A stretch of 64,000 bases of DNA from Tropicimonas sediminicola (GTDB lineage Bacteria > Pseudomonadota > Alphaproteobacteria > Rhodobacterales > Rhodobacteraceae), in contig NZ_FZOY01000003.1 of the NCBI RefSeq assembly GCF_900188335.1, positions 124,001 through 188,000 on the forward strand, given 5' to 3'. A program made the position numbers and the translations under genes. Positions 44,808-52,373 of this stretch are shown here, one piece after another (positions within the stretch are counted from its first letter, which is position 1; each line of letters starts with the position of its first letter). The notes beneath the pieces were generated by a model, which did not search any database, was not told the origin of the DNA, and saw only the letters and a list, made by a program, of their open reading frames with translations.

Positions 44808-45476
44808 ATGACCGCACGGCTGCGCCTGAGCCGAGAGCTGGTGGAGCGACTTCCGTCGCGGGTGGACGAGCGCGGGCCCGTCCGGGTGCCCGACCCTCCG
44901 CCCGAGTATTACCCCGAGACCGCCACCCGTCTGATCGACGCGGTGCCTCCGGGCGAGGGGCTCTGGGTCTTTGCCGCAGGCTCGCTAATCTGGAACCCGC
45001 GTTTCGAGGAGGTCGAGCGCCGGGCCGCGATGGTGCACGGCTGGCGGCGCGCCTTCTGCTACCACGACGCGCGGATGCGGGGCAGCCCCAAGACGCCGGG
45101 GCGGATGTTGAGCCTCGACCGCGGCGGGGCCTGTGGCGGCTTCGTGATCCGCATGGCGCCGGACGGGTTGGAGGACCGCCTCGTCGCACTCCTGAAGACA
45201 GAGCCACCGGTGCCGCCGAAATGGGTCCGGGCCGAAAGCGAGGACGGGGCGGTGCGGGCCATCGCCTTCACCGCCAGCCCGGATTTCCCGCTCTACGATC
45301 CGGAGCCGCCGCTGGAGGAACTGGCCGACACCCTGGCCGCCGCGGTCGGCCACCTGGGATCGATGGCGGAGTACATCCTCAACACGGTGCTCCATCTTGA
45401 CCAGGCGGGGATCCACGATCCGCATCTGTGGCAGGTCCAGGATCTCGTGGCCGAGCGGCTGGAGCGGCTCGGCTGA
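44808..45476 (+). CDS. Glutathione-specific gamma-glutamylcyclotransferase (ChaC family)
   Basis: 222 residues from the ATG at 44808. Family blocks: LWVFAAGSLIWNPRFEEVERRAAMVHGWRRAFCYHDARMRGSPKTPGRMLSLDRGGACGGFV, with the substrate loop xGSLIW and the R-x-F-C/W region, and LGSMAEYILNTVLHLDQAGIHDPHLWQVQDLVAERL. ChaC enzymes cleave glutathione to 5-oxoproline and Cys-Gly, which supplies cysteine. That link is notable because cysS with its Cys-rich leader lies 186 bases downstream in the same direction. Confidence 0.9.
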   Translation: MTARLRLSRELVERLPSRVDERGPVRVPDPPPEYYPETATRLIDAVPPGEGLWVFAAGSLIWNPRFEEVERRAAMVHGWRRAFCYHDARMRGSPKTPGRMLSLDRGGACGGFVIRMAPDGLEDRLVALLKTEPPVPPKWVRAESEDGAVRAIAFTASPDFPLYDPEPPLEELADTLAAAVGHLGSMAEYILNTVLHLDQAGIHDPHLWQVQDLVAERLERLG

Positions 45477-45494
45477 GGCCCGGCGCGAAAAGGC

Positions 45495-45523
45495 TTGGCG
45501 CGGGCGGGGCTTGGCGGTAAGAA
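45495..45523 (+). promoter_or_regulatory. Predicted promoter of the cysS leader
   Basis: TTGGCG (45495-45500), a 17-base spacer and TAAGAA (45518-45523). The start codon of the Cys-rich leader peptide follows after seven bases, so the transcript may begin with the AUG itself. TGGCGG/CCGCCA (45512-45517 with 45526-45531) is an inverted repeat covering the -10 box and could be a repressor site. Confidence 0.5.
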
Positions 45524-45530
45524 AGCCGCC

Positions 45531-45575
45531 ATGAACCGTTGCAGCATCAACATCTGCATCTGCATTATCCGCTGA
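45531..45575 (+). CDS. Cysteine-rich leader peptide of cysS
   Basis: A 14-residue frame, MNRCSINICICIIR, with Cys at 4, 9 and 11 and five Ile. It starts with ATG at 45531, has no ribosome-binding site, and ends TGA at 45573-45575, 87 bases before cysS. The 21% Cys content upstream of the gene that charges tRNA-Cys is what a ribosome-sensing leader looks like. Leaderless leader peptides are known: the trpL transcript of Sinorhizobium meliloti starts at its AUG. Here the reading of scarce tRNA-Cys would stall the ribosome at codons 4-11. No peptide function is demonstrated. Confidence 0.6.
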   Translation: MNRCSINICICIIR

Positions 45576-45583
45576 CATCGTCA

Positions 45584-45655
45584 GGCGGGCCGGTTCCTTC
45601 ATTCCCTTTCCAGAGCGAAGTTGCTAGACCCGCCGGCGCCGCCCGGAACGAGAGG
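45584..45655 (+). promoter_or_regulatory. Possible RNA switch between leader peptide and cysS
   Basis: After the leader stop come alternative pairings: CTGAC-atc-GTCAG (45572-45584), GGCGGG (45584-45589) with CCCGCC (45629-45634), GTTCC with GGAAC (45645-45649), and CCTTTC (45605-45610) with GAGAGG (45650-45655), the cysS ribosome-binding site. The first overlaps the stop codon, so a ribosome stalled on the Cys codons would leave it free. There is no T-run, so the switch would act on translation and not as an intrinsic terminator. All pairings are by eye. Confidence 0.4.
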
Positions 45656-45662
45656 AATAGCC

Positions 45663-47051
45663 ATGGCCGAGATCAGGCTCTGGAACACCCGAACCCGCAG
45701 CAAGGAACTGCTGGTTCCGATCGACCCCGAGAACGTGCGGATGTATGTCTGCGGGCCGACGGTCTATGATCGCGCGCACATGGGCAATGCGCGGCCCGTG
45801 ATCGTCTTCGACGTGCTCTACCGGCTGCTTCGCCACGTCTACGGAGCGGATCACGTGACCTACGTGCGCAATTTCACCGACGTCGACGACAAGATCATAC
45901 GCCGCGCCGAGGAGAGCGGGCGGCCGATCGACGCGATCACCGAGGAAACCATCCGCTGGTATCACGAGGACATGGGCGCGCTTGGCGTGCTGGTGCCGAA
46001 CGAGGAGCCCCGCGCCACCGCCTATATCGGCGAGATGGTGGCGATGATCGAGGACCTGATCGCCAGGGGCTTTGCCTATGCGGCCGAGGGACATGTGCTG
46101 TTCGCTGTCGACAAGTACGACGAATACGGCGCGCTTTCCGGCCGGTCGGTCGACGACATGATCGCCGGCGCCCGGGTCGAGGTCGCGCCCTACAAGCGCA
46201 ACCCGATGGATTTCGTGCTCTGGAAGCCCTCCGACATGGACCAGCCGGGATGGGAAAGCCCCTGGGGCCGTGGCCGTCCGGGCTGGCACATCGAATGCTC
46301 GGCGATGAGCCATGCGCTGCTCGGCGAGAATTTCGACATCCACGGCGGCGGCAACGACCTGATGTTCCCTCACCACGAGAACGAGATCGCCCAGAGCCGC
46401 TGCGCCCACCCGGGCAGCGACTTCGCGAAGGTCTGGATGCACAACGAGATGCTGCAGGTCGAGGGCAAGAAGATGTCCAAGAGCCTGGGCAATTTCTTCA
46501 CCGTGCACGACGTGCTGGAACAGGGCATCCCCGGCGAGGTGATCCGCTTTGTCTATCTCTCGACGCATTACCGCAAGCCGATGGACTGGACGGCGGAAAA
46601 GGCGCGCAAGGCGGAGTCCACCTTGTTCGGTTGGGCTGCCGACATTGAGAATGTAAAGCAGAGCGCCGAGGTTCCCGAAGAACTCATTGAGTATTTGGCG
46701 GATGATCTTAACACTCCTGGCGCGATTTCGGTTCTTCACAAACTCTCGAAAGACGGGCGCCACTCGGAATTGAAATCGTCGCTCCTGCTATTGGGGCTTG
46801 ATCTGAAATTGGACCGTGGGTCAGCAAAAGCTCTCGAGATGATTGAACGCGGTTTGCAAAGCCGGCCGCTGATTGAAAAGCTCGTTGGCGAGTTGGCGCA
46901 GGCACGAAAAAATAAGGACTACGCTCGGGCTGACGCTTTGCGTGACGGCATGAACGCGGCTGGGGTCAGCCTGAGTTACGGCAAAGATGGTGACGTAACG
47001 TTCAAACTCGAAAGCGATTTCGATATGACCAAACTCGAGGCGTTATCGTGA
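45663..47051 (+). CDS. cysS: Cysteinyl-tRNA synthetase with compositionally distinct 3' third
   Basis: 462 residues from the ATG at 45663, after GAGAGGAATAGCC. Class I synthetase. Zinc Cys30 and HMGN (39-42, the HIGH motif) in [33 protein letters not shown] and [17 protein letters not shown] bind zinc and Cys; KMSKS is at 270-274. From about residue 320 (base 46620) to the stop, GC content drops from about 70% to about 45%, with rare A/T-ending codons, while the protein still reads as a normal anticodon-binding end ([26 protein letters not shown]). This suggests replacement of the 3' end by recombination. Confidence 0.94.
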   Translation: MAEIRLWNTRTRSKELLVPIDPENVRMYVCGPTVYDRAHMGNARPVIVFDVLYRLLRHVYGADHVTYVRNFTDVDDKIIRRAEESGRPIDAITEETIRWYHEDMGALGVLVPNEEPRATAYIGEMVAMIEDLIARGFAYAAEGHVLFAVDKYDEYGALSGRSVDDMIAGARVEVAPYKRNPMDFVLWKPSDMDQPGWESPWGRGRPGWHIECSAMSHALLGENFDIHGGGNDLMFPHHENEIAQSRCAHPGSDFAKVWMHNEMLQVEGKKMSKSLGNFFTVHDVLEQGIPGEVIRFVYLSTHYRKPMDWTAEKARKAESTLFGWAADIENVKQSAEVPEELIEYLADDLNTPGAISVLHKLSKDGRHSELKSSLLLLGLDLKLDRGSAKALEMIERGLQSRPLIEKLVGELAQARKNKDYARADALRDGMNAAGVSLSYGKDGDVTFKLESDFDMTKLEALS

Positions 47052-47123
47052 ACCGTCGATTGAAAAGAGCAGGGGCGGCCCTGTCGGAATGGGTATTTGA
47101 ACACCAAGAAGAAGGGGCACAGC

Positions 47124-48749
47124 ATGAGCAAGGAGCGGCTCTACCTGTTCGACACCACGCTGCGCGATGGCCAGCAGACGCAGGGCGTGCAGTTCAGCCT
47201 CGAGGAGAAGCACGAGATCGCGGCGATGCTGGACGGGCTCGGGATCGACTATATCGAGGGGGGCTGGCCGGGGGCGAACCCGACCGACAGCGAGTTTTTC
47301 GATGCGCCGCCGCAACTCGGGCACGCGACCTTCCTGGCCTTCGGCATGACCAAGCGGGCCGGGCGCTCGGCGGCCAATGACGAGGTGCTGGCCGGGGTCG
47401 TCAACGCGGGCACGCCGGCGGTCTGCCTTGTCGGCAAGAGCCACGATTTCCACGTCACCACCGCGCTCGGCGTGAGCCTGGAGGAGAACCTCGCGGCGAT
47501 TGCCGACAGCGTCTCGCACCTTGTCTCGCTCGGACGCGAGGCAATCTATGACGCGGAGCATTTCTTCGACGGCTACAAGGCCAACTCGGATTACGCGCTG
47601 GCCTGCCTGCAGGCGGCGCTGGAGGCCGGCGCCCGCTGGGTCGTGCTCTGCGACACCAACGGCGGCACCTTGCCCGCCGAGATCGGCGAGATCACCCGCG
47701 CGGTGATCGCGGCCGGGGTGCCCGGCGACCGGCTGGGCATCCACACCCACAACGACACCGGCAACGCTGTGGCGGGCACGCTGGCGGCGATCGACGCGGG
47801 CGCGCGGCAGATCCAGGGCACCCTGAACGGGCTGGGCGAGCGCTGCGGCAACGCCAACCTCGTCTCGCTGATCCCGACGCTGCTGCTCAAGGAACCCTAT
47901 GCCAGCCGCTACGAAACCGCGGTGACGCCGGAGGGGCTTGCGAGCCTCACCCGCGCCAGCCGGATGATGGACGACATCCTCAACCGGGTGCCGTTCCGTG
48001 GCGCGCCCTATGTCGGGGCCTCGGCCTTCGCCCACAAGGCCGGGCTGCATGCCTCGGCGATGCTCAAGGATCCCTCGACCTACGAACATGTCGACCCGTC
48101 GCTCGTCGGCAACGAGCGCATCATCCCGATGTCGAACCAGGCGGGACAGTCGAACCTGCGCAGGCGCCTCGAAGAGGCGGGGCTGGTGGTGGAGCCGGGC
48201 GATCCGGCGCTCGGGCGGATCCTGGATCTGGTCAAGGCGCGCGAGGCGGCCGGCTATTCCTACGACACGGCTCAGGCCAGTTTCGAGCTGCTGGCGCGGC
48301 GCGAACTGGGCCAGCTTCCGCGCTTCTTCACGATCGACCGGTACCGGGTGGTGGTGGAGCGCCGCAAGAACCGCTTCGGCGAGACGATCTCGCTGTCGGA
48401 GGCCGTCGTGGTGCTGTTCATCGGCGGCGAGAAACGGCTGTCGGTCTCGGAATCTCTCGACGAGACCGGCTCGGACCGAGGCCCGGTCAACGCGCTTTCC
48501 CGGGCGCTCGCCAAGGACCTCGGGCCGCTCCAGCCTTTTGTCGAGGACATGAAGCTGGTGGACTTCAAGGTGCGGATCACCAACGGTGGCACAGAGGCCG
48601 TGACCCGTGTCATCATCGACAGCGAGGACAGCTCCGGGCGGCACTGGTCGACGGTCGGGGTCTCGGCGAACATCGTCGATGCCTCCTTCGAGGCGCTGCT
48701 CGAGGCGATCCAGTGGAAACTGCTGCGGGACGGCGCGCCCGCGTCCTGA
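47124..48749 (+). CDS. cimA: (R)-citramalate synthase
   Basis: 541 residues from the ATG at 47124, behind AAGGGG. Joins pyruvate and acetyl-CoA to citramalate, a threonine-independent route to 2-oxobutyrate for isoleucine. TIM barrel about 1-280: YLFDTTLRDGQQTQGVQFS, WVVLCDTNGGTLPAEIGEI and RLGIHTHNDTGNAVAGTLAAI (metal-binding HxH). FAHKAGLHASAMLK, and a C-terminal LeuA regulatory domain (about 400-541). Length and ETISLSEAVV block fit CimA, although DUF/2-isopropylmalate synthase-like relatives exist. 72 bases after cysS. Confidence 0.93.
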   Translation: MSKERLYLFDTTLRDGQQTQGVQFSLEEKHEIAAMLDGLGIDYIEGGWPGANPTDSEFFDAPPQLGHATFLAFGMTKRAGRSAANDEVLAGVVNAGTPAVCLVGKSHDFHVTTALGVSLEENLAAIADSVSHLVSLGREAIYDAEHFFDGYKANSDYALACLQAALEAGARWVVLCDTNGGTLPAEIGEITRAVIAAGVPGDRLGIHTHNDTGNAVAGTLAAIDAGARQIQGTLNGLGERCGNANLVSLIPTLLLKEPYASRYETAVTPEGLASLTRASRMMDDILNRVPFRGAPYVGASAFAHKAGLHASAMLKDPSTYEHVDPSLVGNERIIPMSNQAGQSNLRRRLEEAGLVVEPGDPALGRILDLVKAREAAGYSYDTAQASFELLARRELGQLPRFFTIDRYRVVVERRKNRFGETISLSEAVVVLFIGGEKRLSVSESLDETGSDRGPVNALSRALAKDLGPLQPFVEDMKLVDFKVRITNGGTEAVTRVIIDSEDSSGRHWSTVGVSANIVDASFEALLEAIQWKLLRDGAPAS

Positions 48750-48760
48750 GGAGCCGCAGG

Positions 48761-49480
48761 TTGGACAAGGAAGCCTTTTTCACCTTGCACCGGGAGCTGC
48801 CACGCGAAGGGCCGGGCTGTCCGGAGGACGTGCTCTGGGCGATCGGCGTTGCCGGCACCCATGGCGAGGCCCGCATCTGCGATGCCGGCTGCGGGCCGGG
48901 CGCCGATACCGAGGCGCTGGCCGAATACCTGCCGGAGGCCTGGATCGACGCGGTCGATCTGCACGGTCCTTTCGCCGAGGCCACGTCCGCCCGCTGCGCC
49001 CGGTTCGGGCCGCGGGTGAAGGCCTGGCAGGGCTCGATGGCCGATCTTGCGGGGCCGTACGACCTGATCTGGTGCGCCGGGGCGCTCTATTTCCTCGGCG
49101 TCACCGAAGGGCTGGAGGCGTTCCGGCCGATGCTGACGCGTGCCGGCCGGGTGGCGTTCTCGGAGCCCGTGTTGCTCGGCGGCGCGGAGCCGCGTGCAGT
49201 ACAGGATTTCTGGGCCGAGTACCCGGCCATCACCGACGAGGCCGGGATCGCCGCCCGGATCGCCGCCGCGGGTTATCGGCCGCTCGATACCCGGCTGGTG
49301 ATCGGCGCGCCGTGGGAGGCCTATTACGCCCCGATGGAGCGCCGCATCGCCGCGCTCCGCGCCGAGGGCGTCTCCGACGCGGTCGAGGCGGTCCTGCGTG
49401 AAGGCGAGACCGAGATCGCGCAATGGCGCACCGCGCCGGAGCGCATCGCCTACCTGCTCTGCGTGGTGGAGCCGGAATGA
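48761..49480 (+). CDS. Class I SAM-dependent methyltransferase
   Basis: 239 residues from a TTG at 48761, eight bases after GAGGAG and 11 bases after the cimA stop. Motif I is ARICDAGCGPGADTEALAEYLP, followed by IDAVDLHGPFAEATSARCARFG and the acceptor-side DLIWCAGALYFLGVTEGLEAF (motif IV/post). No signal peptide. The substrate is unknown. It is coupled downstream (ATGA overlap) to an NDUFAF6-like gene, so it may belong to complex I or quinone biogenesis; mitochondrial complex I assembly also uses methyltransferases (inference). Confidence 0.85.
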   Translation: MDKEAFFTLHRELPREGPGCPEDVLWAIGVAGTHGEARICDAGCGPGADTEALAEYLPEAWIDAVDLHGPFAEATSARCARFGPRVKAWQGSMADLAGPYDLIWCAGALYFLGVTEGLEAFRPMLTRAGRVAFSEPVLLGGAEPRAVQDFWAEYPAITDEAGIAARIAAAGYRPLDTRLVIGAPWEAYYAPMERRIAALRAEGVSDAVEAVLREGETEIAQWRTAPERIAYLLCVVEPE

Positions 49481-50247
49481 GCCTCGACGCATGCGCCGTG
49501 ATCGTCGCGCGGGGCGACCCGGACCGGTTCCTGGCCACGATGGCGGCACCGGTGGCGGCGCGCGAATTGCTGCTGCCGCTTTATGCCTTCAACGTGGAGG
49601 TCGCCCGTCTGCCCTGGGTCTCGCCGGAGCCGATGATCTGCGAGATGCGCCTGCAATGGTGGCGCGACCTGCTGACCCGGATTGCCGCCGGCACCGTGCC
49701 CGACACCCACGAAATCGCTGCTCCGCTGGCCGGTGTCATCGGGCATAACGGGGCAGTGGCGGAGGTGCTCGACCGGCTGATCGTTGCGCGACAGTGGGAC
49801 ATCTACCGCGATCCCTTCGAGGACGATGCGGCGCTTCACGCCTATATCGATGCGACGGCTGCCGGGCTGACCTGGGCTGCCGCGAATGTACTCGGCGCGC
49901 CGGAGGCCAGTGAGCCCGCGATCCGAGACGCGGGATGGGCTGCGGGTCTCGCGAACTACCTCCGCGCCGTTCCGGAACTGGAGACGCACGGCCGCCGTCC
50001 GCTCGTGGACGGACGGCCCGCAGCCGTCTCCGCCCTTGCGCAAGCCGGGCTCGACCGCCTCGCGCGGGCTCGCAAGGCGACGATCCCGGCCGAGGCTTAT
50101 CCGGCGCTCCTGGCGGGCTGGCGGGCGAAAGCGACGCTGGAAAGAGCGGCGAAGGAACCCGCGCGGGTTGCGGACGGGGCGCTCCACGAAAGCGAGTTTG
50201 CCCGCCGTGGCGGCCTCTTTCTCCGGTCGCTCCGCGGCACGTGGTAG
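49477..50247 (+). CDS. Squalene/phytoene synthase-fold protein, NDUFAF6-like, catalytic Asp motif missing
   Basis: 256 residues from the ATG at 49477, overlapping the methyltransferase as ATGA. The fold is recognisable: LLLPLYAFNVEVARLPWVSPEPMICEMRLQWWRDLLTRIAAG and YIDATAAGLTWAAANVLGAPE...DAGWAAGLANYLRAVPELETHGRRPL. But the first Asp-rich motif (DxxxD) that binds the diphosphates reads VEVARL, so prenyl condensation is unlikely. Such members are known as NDUFAF6 in complex I assembly. Probably the same role here. Convergent with the MFS gene across the family-2 repeat. Confidence 0.83.
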   Translation: MSLDACAVIVARGDPDRFLATMAAPVAARELLLPLYAFNVEVARLPWVSPEPMICEMRLQWWRDLLTRIAAGTVPDTHEIAAPLAGVIGHNGAVAEVLDRLIVARQWDIYRDPFEDDAALHAYIDATAAGLTWAAANVLGAPEASEPAIRDAGWAAGLANYLRAVPELETHGRRPLVDGRPAAVSALAQAGLDRLARARKATIPAEAYPALLAGWRAKATLERAAKEPARVADGALHESEFARRGGLFLRSLRGTW

Positions 50248-50274
50248 CGCCCGGATCCGGTTCTTTTGTCCTGA

Positions 50275-50315
50275 ACTATCCCCGCCGGAGGCACGATTTT
50301 TCCTACGAAAAATCG
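50275..50315 (-). repeat. Intergenic structured repeat, family 2, copy E
   Basis: On the minus strand CGATTTTTC-gtag-GAAAAATCG (50315-50294) is a perfect 9-bp hairpin followed by TGCCTCCGGCGGGGATAG. Compared with copy D at 29.6 kb one stem pair changed C-G to T-A with compensation, and the flank is conserved. It lies 12 bases after the MFS stop, between convergent genes. Confidence 0.7.
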
Positions 50316-50326
50316 TTGCCCCGCTG

Positions 50327-51544
50327 TCAGTCTTCGGGCCGCAGGGCGAGCCAGATCAGCGCGCCGCCGGCCAGCGCGAGGAACGGTGCCATCGCCAGGT
50401 TGACCGACATCCAGCCCTGCTGCGCATCGCCACCCGTGCAGTTCATCAACCCGCCCGAGACCAGCGACGCAAGGGCGACGCAGCCGAAGACCAGCGTGTC
50501 GTTCATCCCCTGAACCCGTCCGCGCTCTTCCGGGGCATGGGCCTGCGAGAGCATCGTGGTCGCGCCGATGAAGCCGAAGTTCCAGCCGAGCCCGAGCAGG
50601 ATGAGCGCGAGGAAGAATTGCTCGAGTTCGACTCCGCTCAGGGCGACCACCCCGCCGCCGGCAAGGATCACCAGGCCGGCCGAGATCACGGTCCGCACGC
50701 CGAAGCGCGAGATGAGATGCCCGGTGAAGAACGACGGAATGAACATGGCGAGGACATGCGCGGTGACGACGTATCCGGCTGTCTCGGTCTCGAAGCCGCA
50801 GCCGACGACGGCAAGTGGCGTCGACGTCATCACCAGGTTCATCAGCGCATAGGTGGTCATGCCGCAGATCATCGCCACCAGCACCGTCGGGTCGCGCAGC
50901 AGCTCGAGCCGGCTGCGACCGCGGGGAGCGCCGGCTTCCGGGCGGGGAGGTTTCGGAATGTCGAGCAGGAAGAACAGCGACATGCCGACGATGTTGATGG
51001 CAATCGCGCCAAGATAGGTCCCTAGAAACGGCACGACATAGGCGTCGGCCAGGCTCGTCCCCAGCGTCGGCCCGATCATCGCCGAGACCAGTCCGCCGGC
51101 CATGACGTAGGAAATCGCCTTGGGGCGGAAGTCGTCGGAGGCCGTGTCGGCGGCCGCGAACCGGTAGAAGCCCTGGGCGGAGACGTAGATCCCGGTGAGG
51201 TAGGACCCCAGCAGGAACAGCGGGAAGCTGCCCACCCAGAGCCCGCGGGCCGAGACCGCGGCCCCGAGGATGCCGCCGAAGACGCCGATGAAGAACCCGG
51301 CGCGCCGCCCAAGCATCTGCATCGCGGAGGACAGCCAGGGCGCGGTGGTCATCGAGCCGATGACGATCATCGAGACCGGCAGGGTTGCGAGGCAGACATT
51401 GGGCGCCAGCATGCTCCCGGCCAGCCCGGCGATGGTGTAGATCATCGGCAGTTGCGAGCCGAGGATGGCCTGGGCTGCGACGAGGATCCACACGTTGCGG
51501 CGGGCGCGGGAATCGGGCTGGATGGATTGGGCGGCGTCGGTCAT
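50327..51544 (-). CDS. Major facilitator superfamily transporter
   Basis: 405 residues with 12 predicted membrane helices. The A-loop motif is FLIGVFGG near helix 3 (after MQMLGRRAGFF), and the conserved Gly-rich helices are LVSAMIGPTLGTSLADAYVVPF and LVFGCVALASLVSGG; the C-terminal helix 11 has GWMSVNLAMAPFLALAGGALIWL. Members of this small subfamily export drugs or metabolites. A gate motif QGFYRFAAADTASDDFRPKAISYVMAGGLVSA is typical of alphaproteobacterial MFS. Substrate unknown. Confidence 0.85.
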   Translation of the reverse strand: MTDAAQSIQPDSRARRNVWILVAAQAILGSQLPMIYTIAGLAGSMLAPNVCLATLPVSMIVIGSMTTAPWLSSAMQMLGRRAGFFIGVFGGILGAAVSARGLWVGSFPLFLLGSYLTGIYVSAQGFYRFAAADTASDDFRPKAISYVMAGGLVSAMIGPTLGTSLADAYVVPFLGTYLGAIAINIVGMSLFFLLDIPKPPRPEAGAPRGRSRLELLRDPTVLVAMICGMTTYALMNLVMTSTPLAVVGCGFETETAGYVVTAHVLAMFIPSFFTGHLISRFGVRTVISAGLVILAGGGVVALSGVELEQFFLALILLGLGWNFGFIGATTMLSQAHAPEERGRVQGMNDTLVFGCVALASLVSGGLMNCTGGDAQQGWMSVNLAMAPFLALAGGALIWLALRPED

Positions 51545-51719
51545 GGATCGCCATTGCCCGCGTTTTCGCCAAAGAGCAAGGGGCGGGCTCCTGGCTTTGC
51601 GCAGGTTTCGGGTTGGCGTCGGATGACCTGCCCTTTAGGTGCCCGGTTCCGGTGTCTTCCTGCGGCCGGCGTGGCGATATGGCAGGCAAAACAGAATCTT
51701 GCCGTGGAAAGGTGAAACG

Positions 51720-52355
51720 ATGTCTCGGGTCGGGCGGATCATTCAAACCCCGGATTGCGTGGCCGAAGGGGCCGACTGGCTGGCCCGGACGGAGCCACGT
51801 TTTGCCGCGGCCCTGATCCGGACCGGCCCGCTGCCGCTGCGACGGCGCAAGGACGGTTACGAGGCGCTGCTGGCCGCGATCGTCAGCCAGCAGGTCTCGG
51901 TGGCCTCGGCGGACGCGATCTGGGGGCGGCTCAAGGCGGCGCGGCTGACCGGTCCGCGCAAGGTGGGCTGGGCGTCCGACGAAGAGCTGCGCGCCTGCGG
52001 CCTCAGCCGGCAGAAGATCCGCTATGCCAAGGCGCTGGCCGAGGCGCGTATCGACTACGCCGCGCTGCGGGATGCGCCGGCGGAAGAGGTGATCGCAACG
52101 CTCGTGGAGGTGCCGGGGATAGGCCGCTGGACGGCCGAGATCTATGCCATGTTCTCCCTCGGACGGGCAGATGTCTTTGCGCCGGGCGACCTGGCCCTGC
52201 AGGAGGCCGCGCGGATGATCTTTGAACTGGAAGCCCGCCCGACCGAGAAGGCGCTGCGGCAGATGGCCGAGGACTGGAGCCCCTGGCGGGGCGTCGCAGC
52301 GCGGCTGCTCTGGGCCTATTTCCGCGTCTCCAAGAGCCGCGAAGGCATCCGCTAG
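51720..52355 (+). CDS. DNA-3-methyladenine glycosylase (AlkA-type HhH-GPD)
   Basis: 211 residues from the ATG at 51720 behind GGAAAGG. Removes alkylated purines. Helix-hairpin-helix LVEVPGIGRWTAEIYAMFSLG (about 129-148) and catalytic Asp157 in FAPGDLALQEAAR. The N-terminal ~40 residues are short; the AlkA N-terminal domain is missing, so it is the AlkA catalytic core of about 200 residues, as in many alphaproteobacteria. DNA-binding region IVSQQVSVASADAIWGRL. No Fe-S Cys. Divergent from the MFS gene. Confidence 0.9.
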   Translation: MSRVGRIIQTPDCVAEGADWLARTEPRFAAALIRTGPLPLRRRKDGYEALLAAIVSQQVSVASADAIWGRLKAARLTGPRKVGWASDEELRACGLSRQKIRYAKALAEARIDYAALRDAPAEEVIATLVEVPGIGRWTAEIYAMFSLGRADVFAPGDLALQEAARMIFELEARPTEKALRQMAEDWSPWRGVAARLLWAYFRVSKSREGIR

Positions 52356-52373
52356 GATGCCGCCGCGGCCGCT

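Noticed and set aside
45576-45662. Intrinsic attenuator between leader peptide and cysS
   Set aside because: No stem followed by a T-run is present, so classical transcription attenuation is not supported; translational control is the more likely form.
46620-47051. Frameshift or truncation in cysS
   Set aside because: The frame is open to the normal length and the C-terminal anticodon-domain pattern is present; only composition changes.
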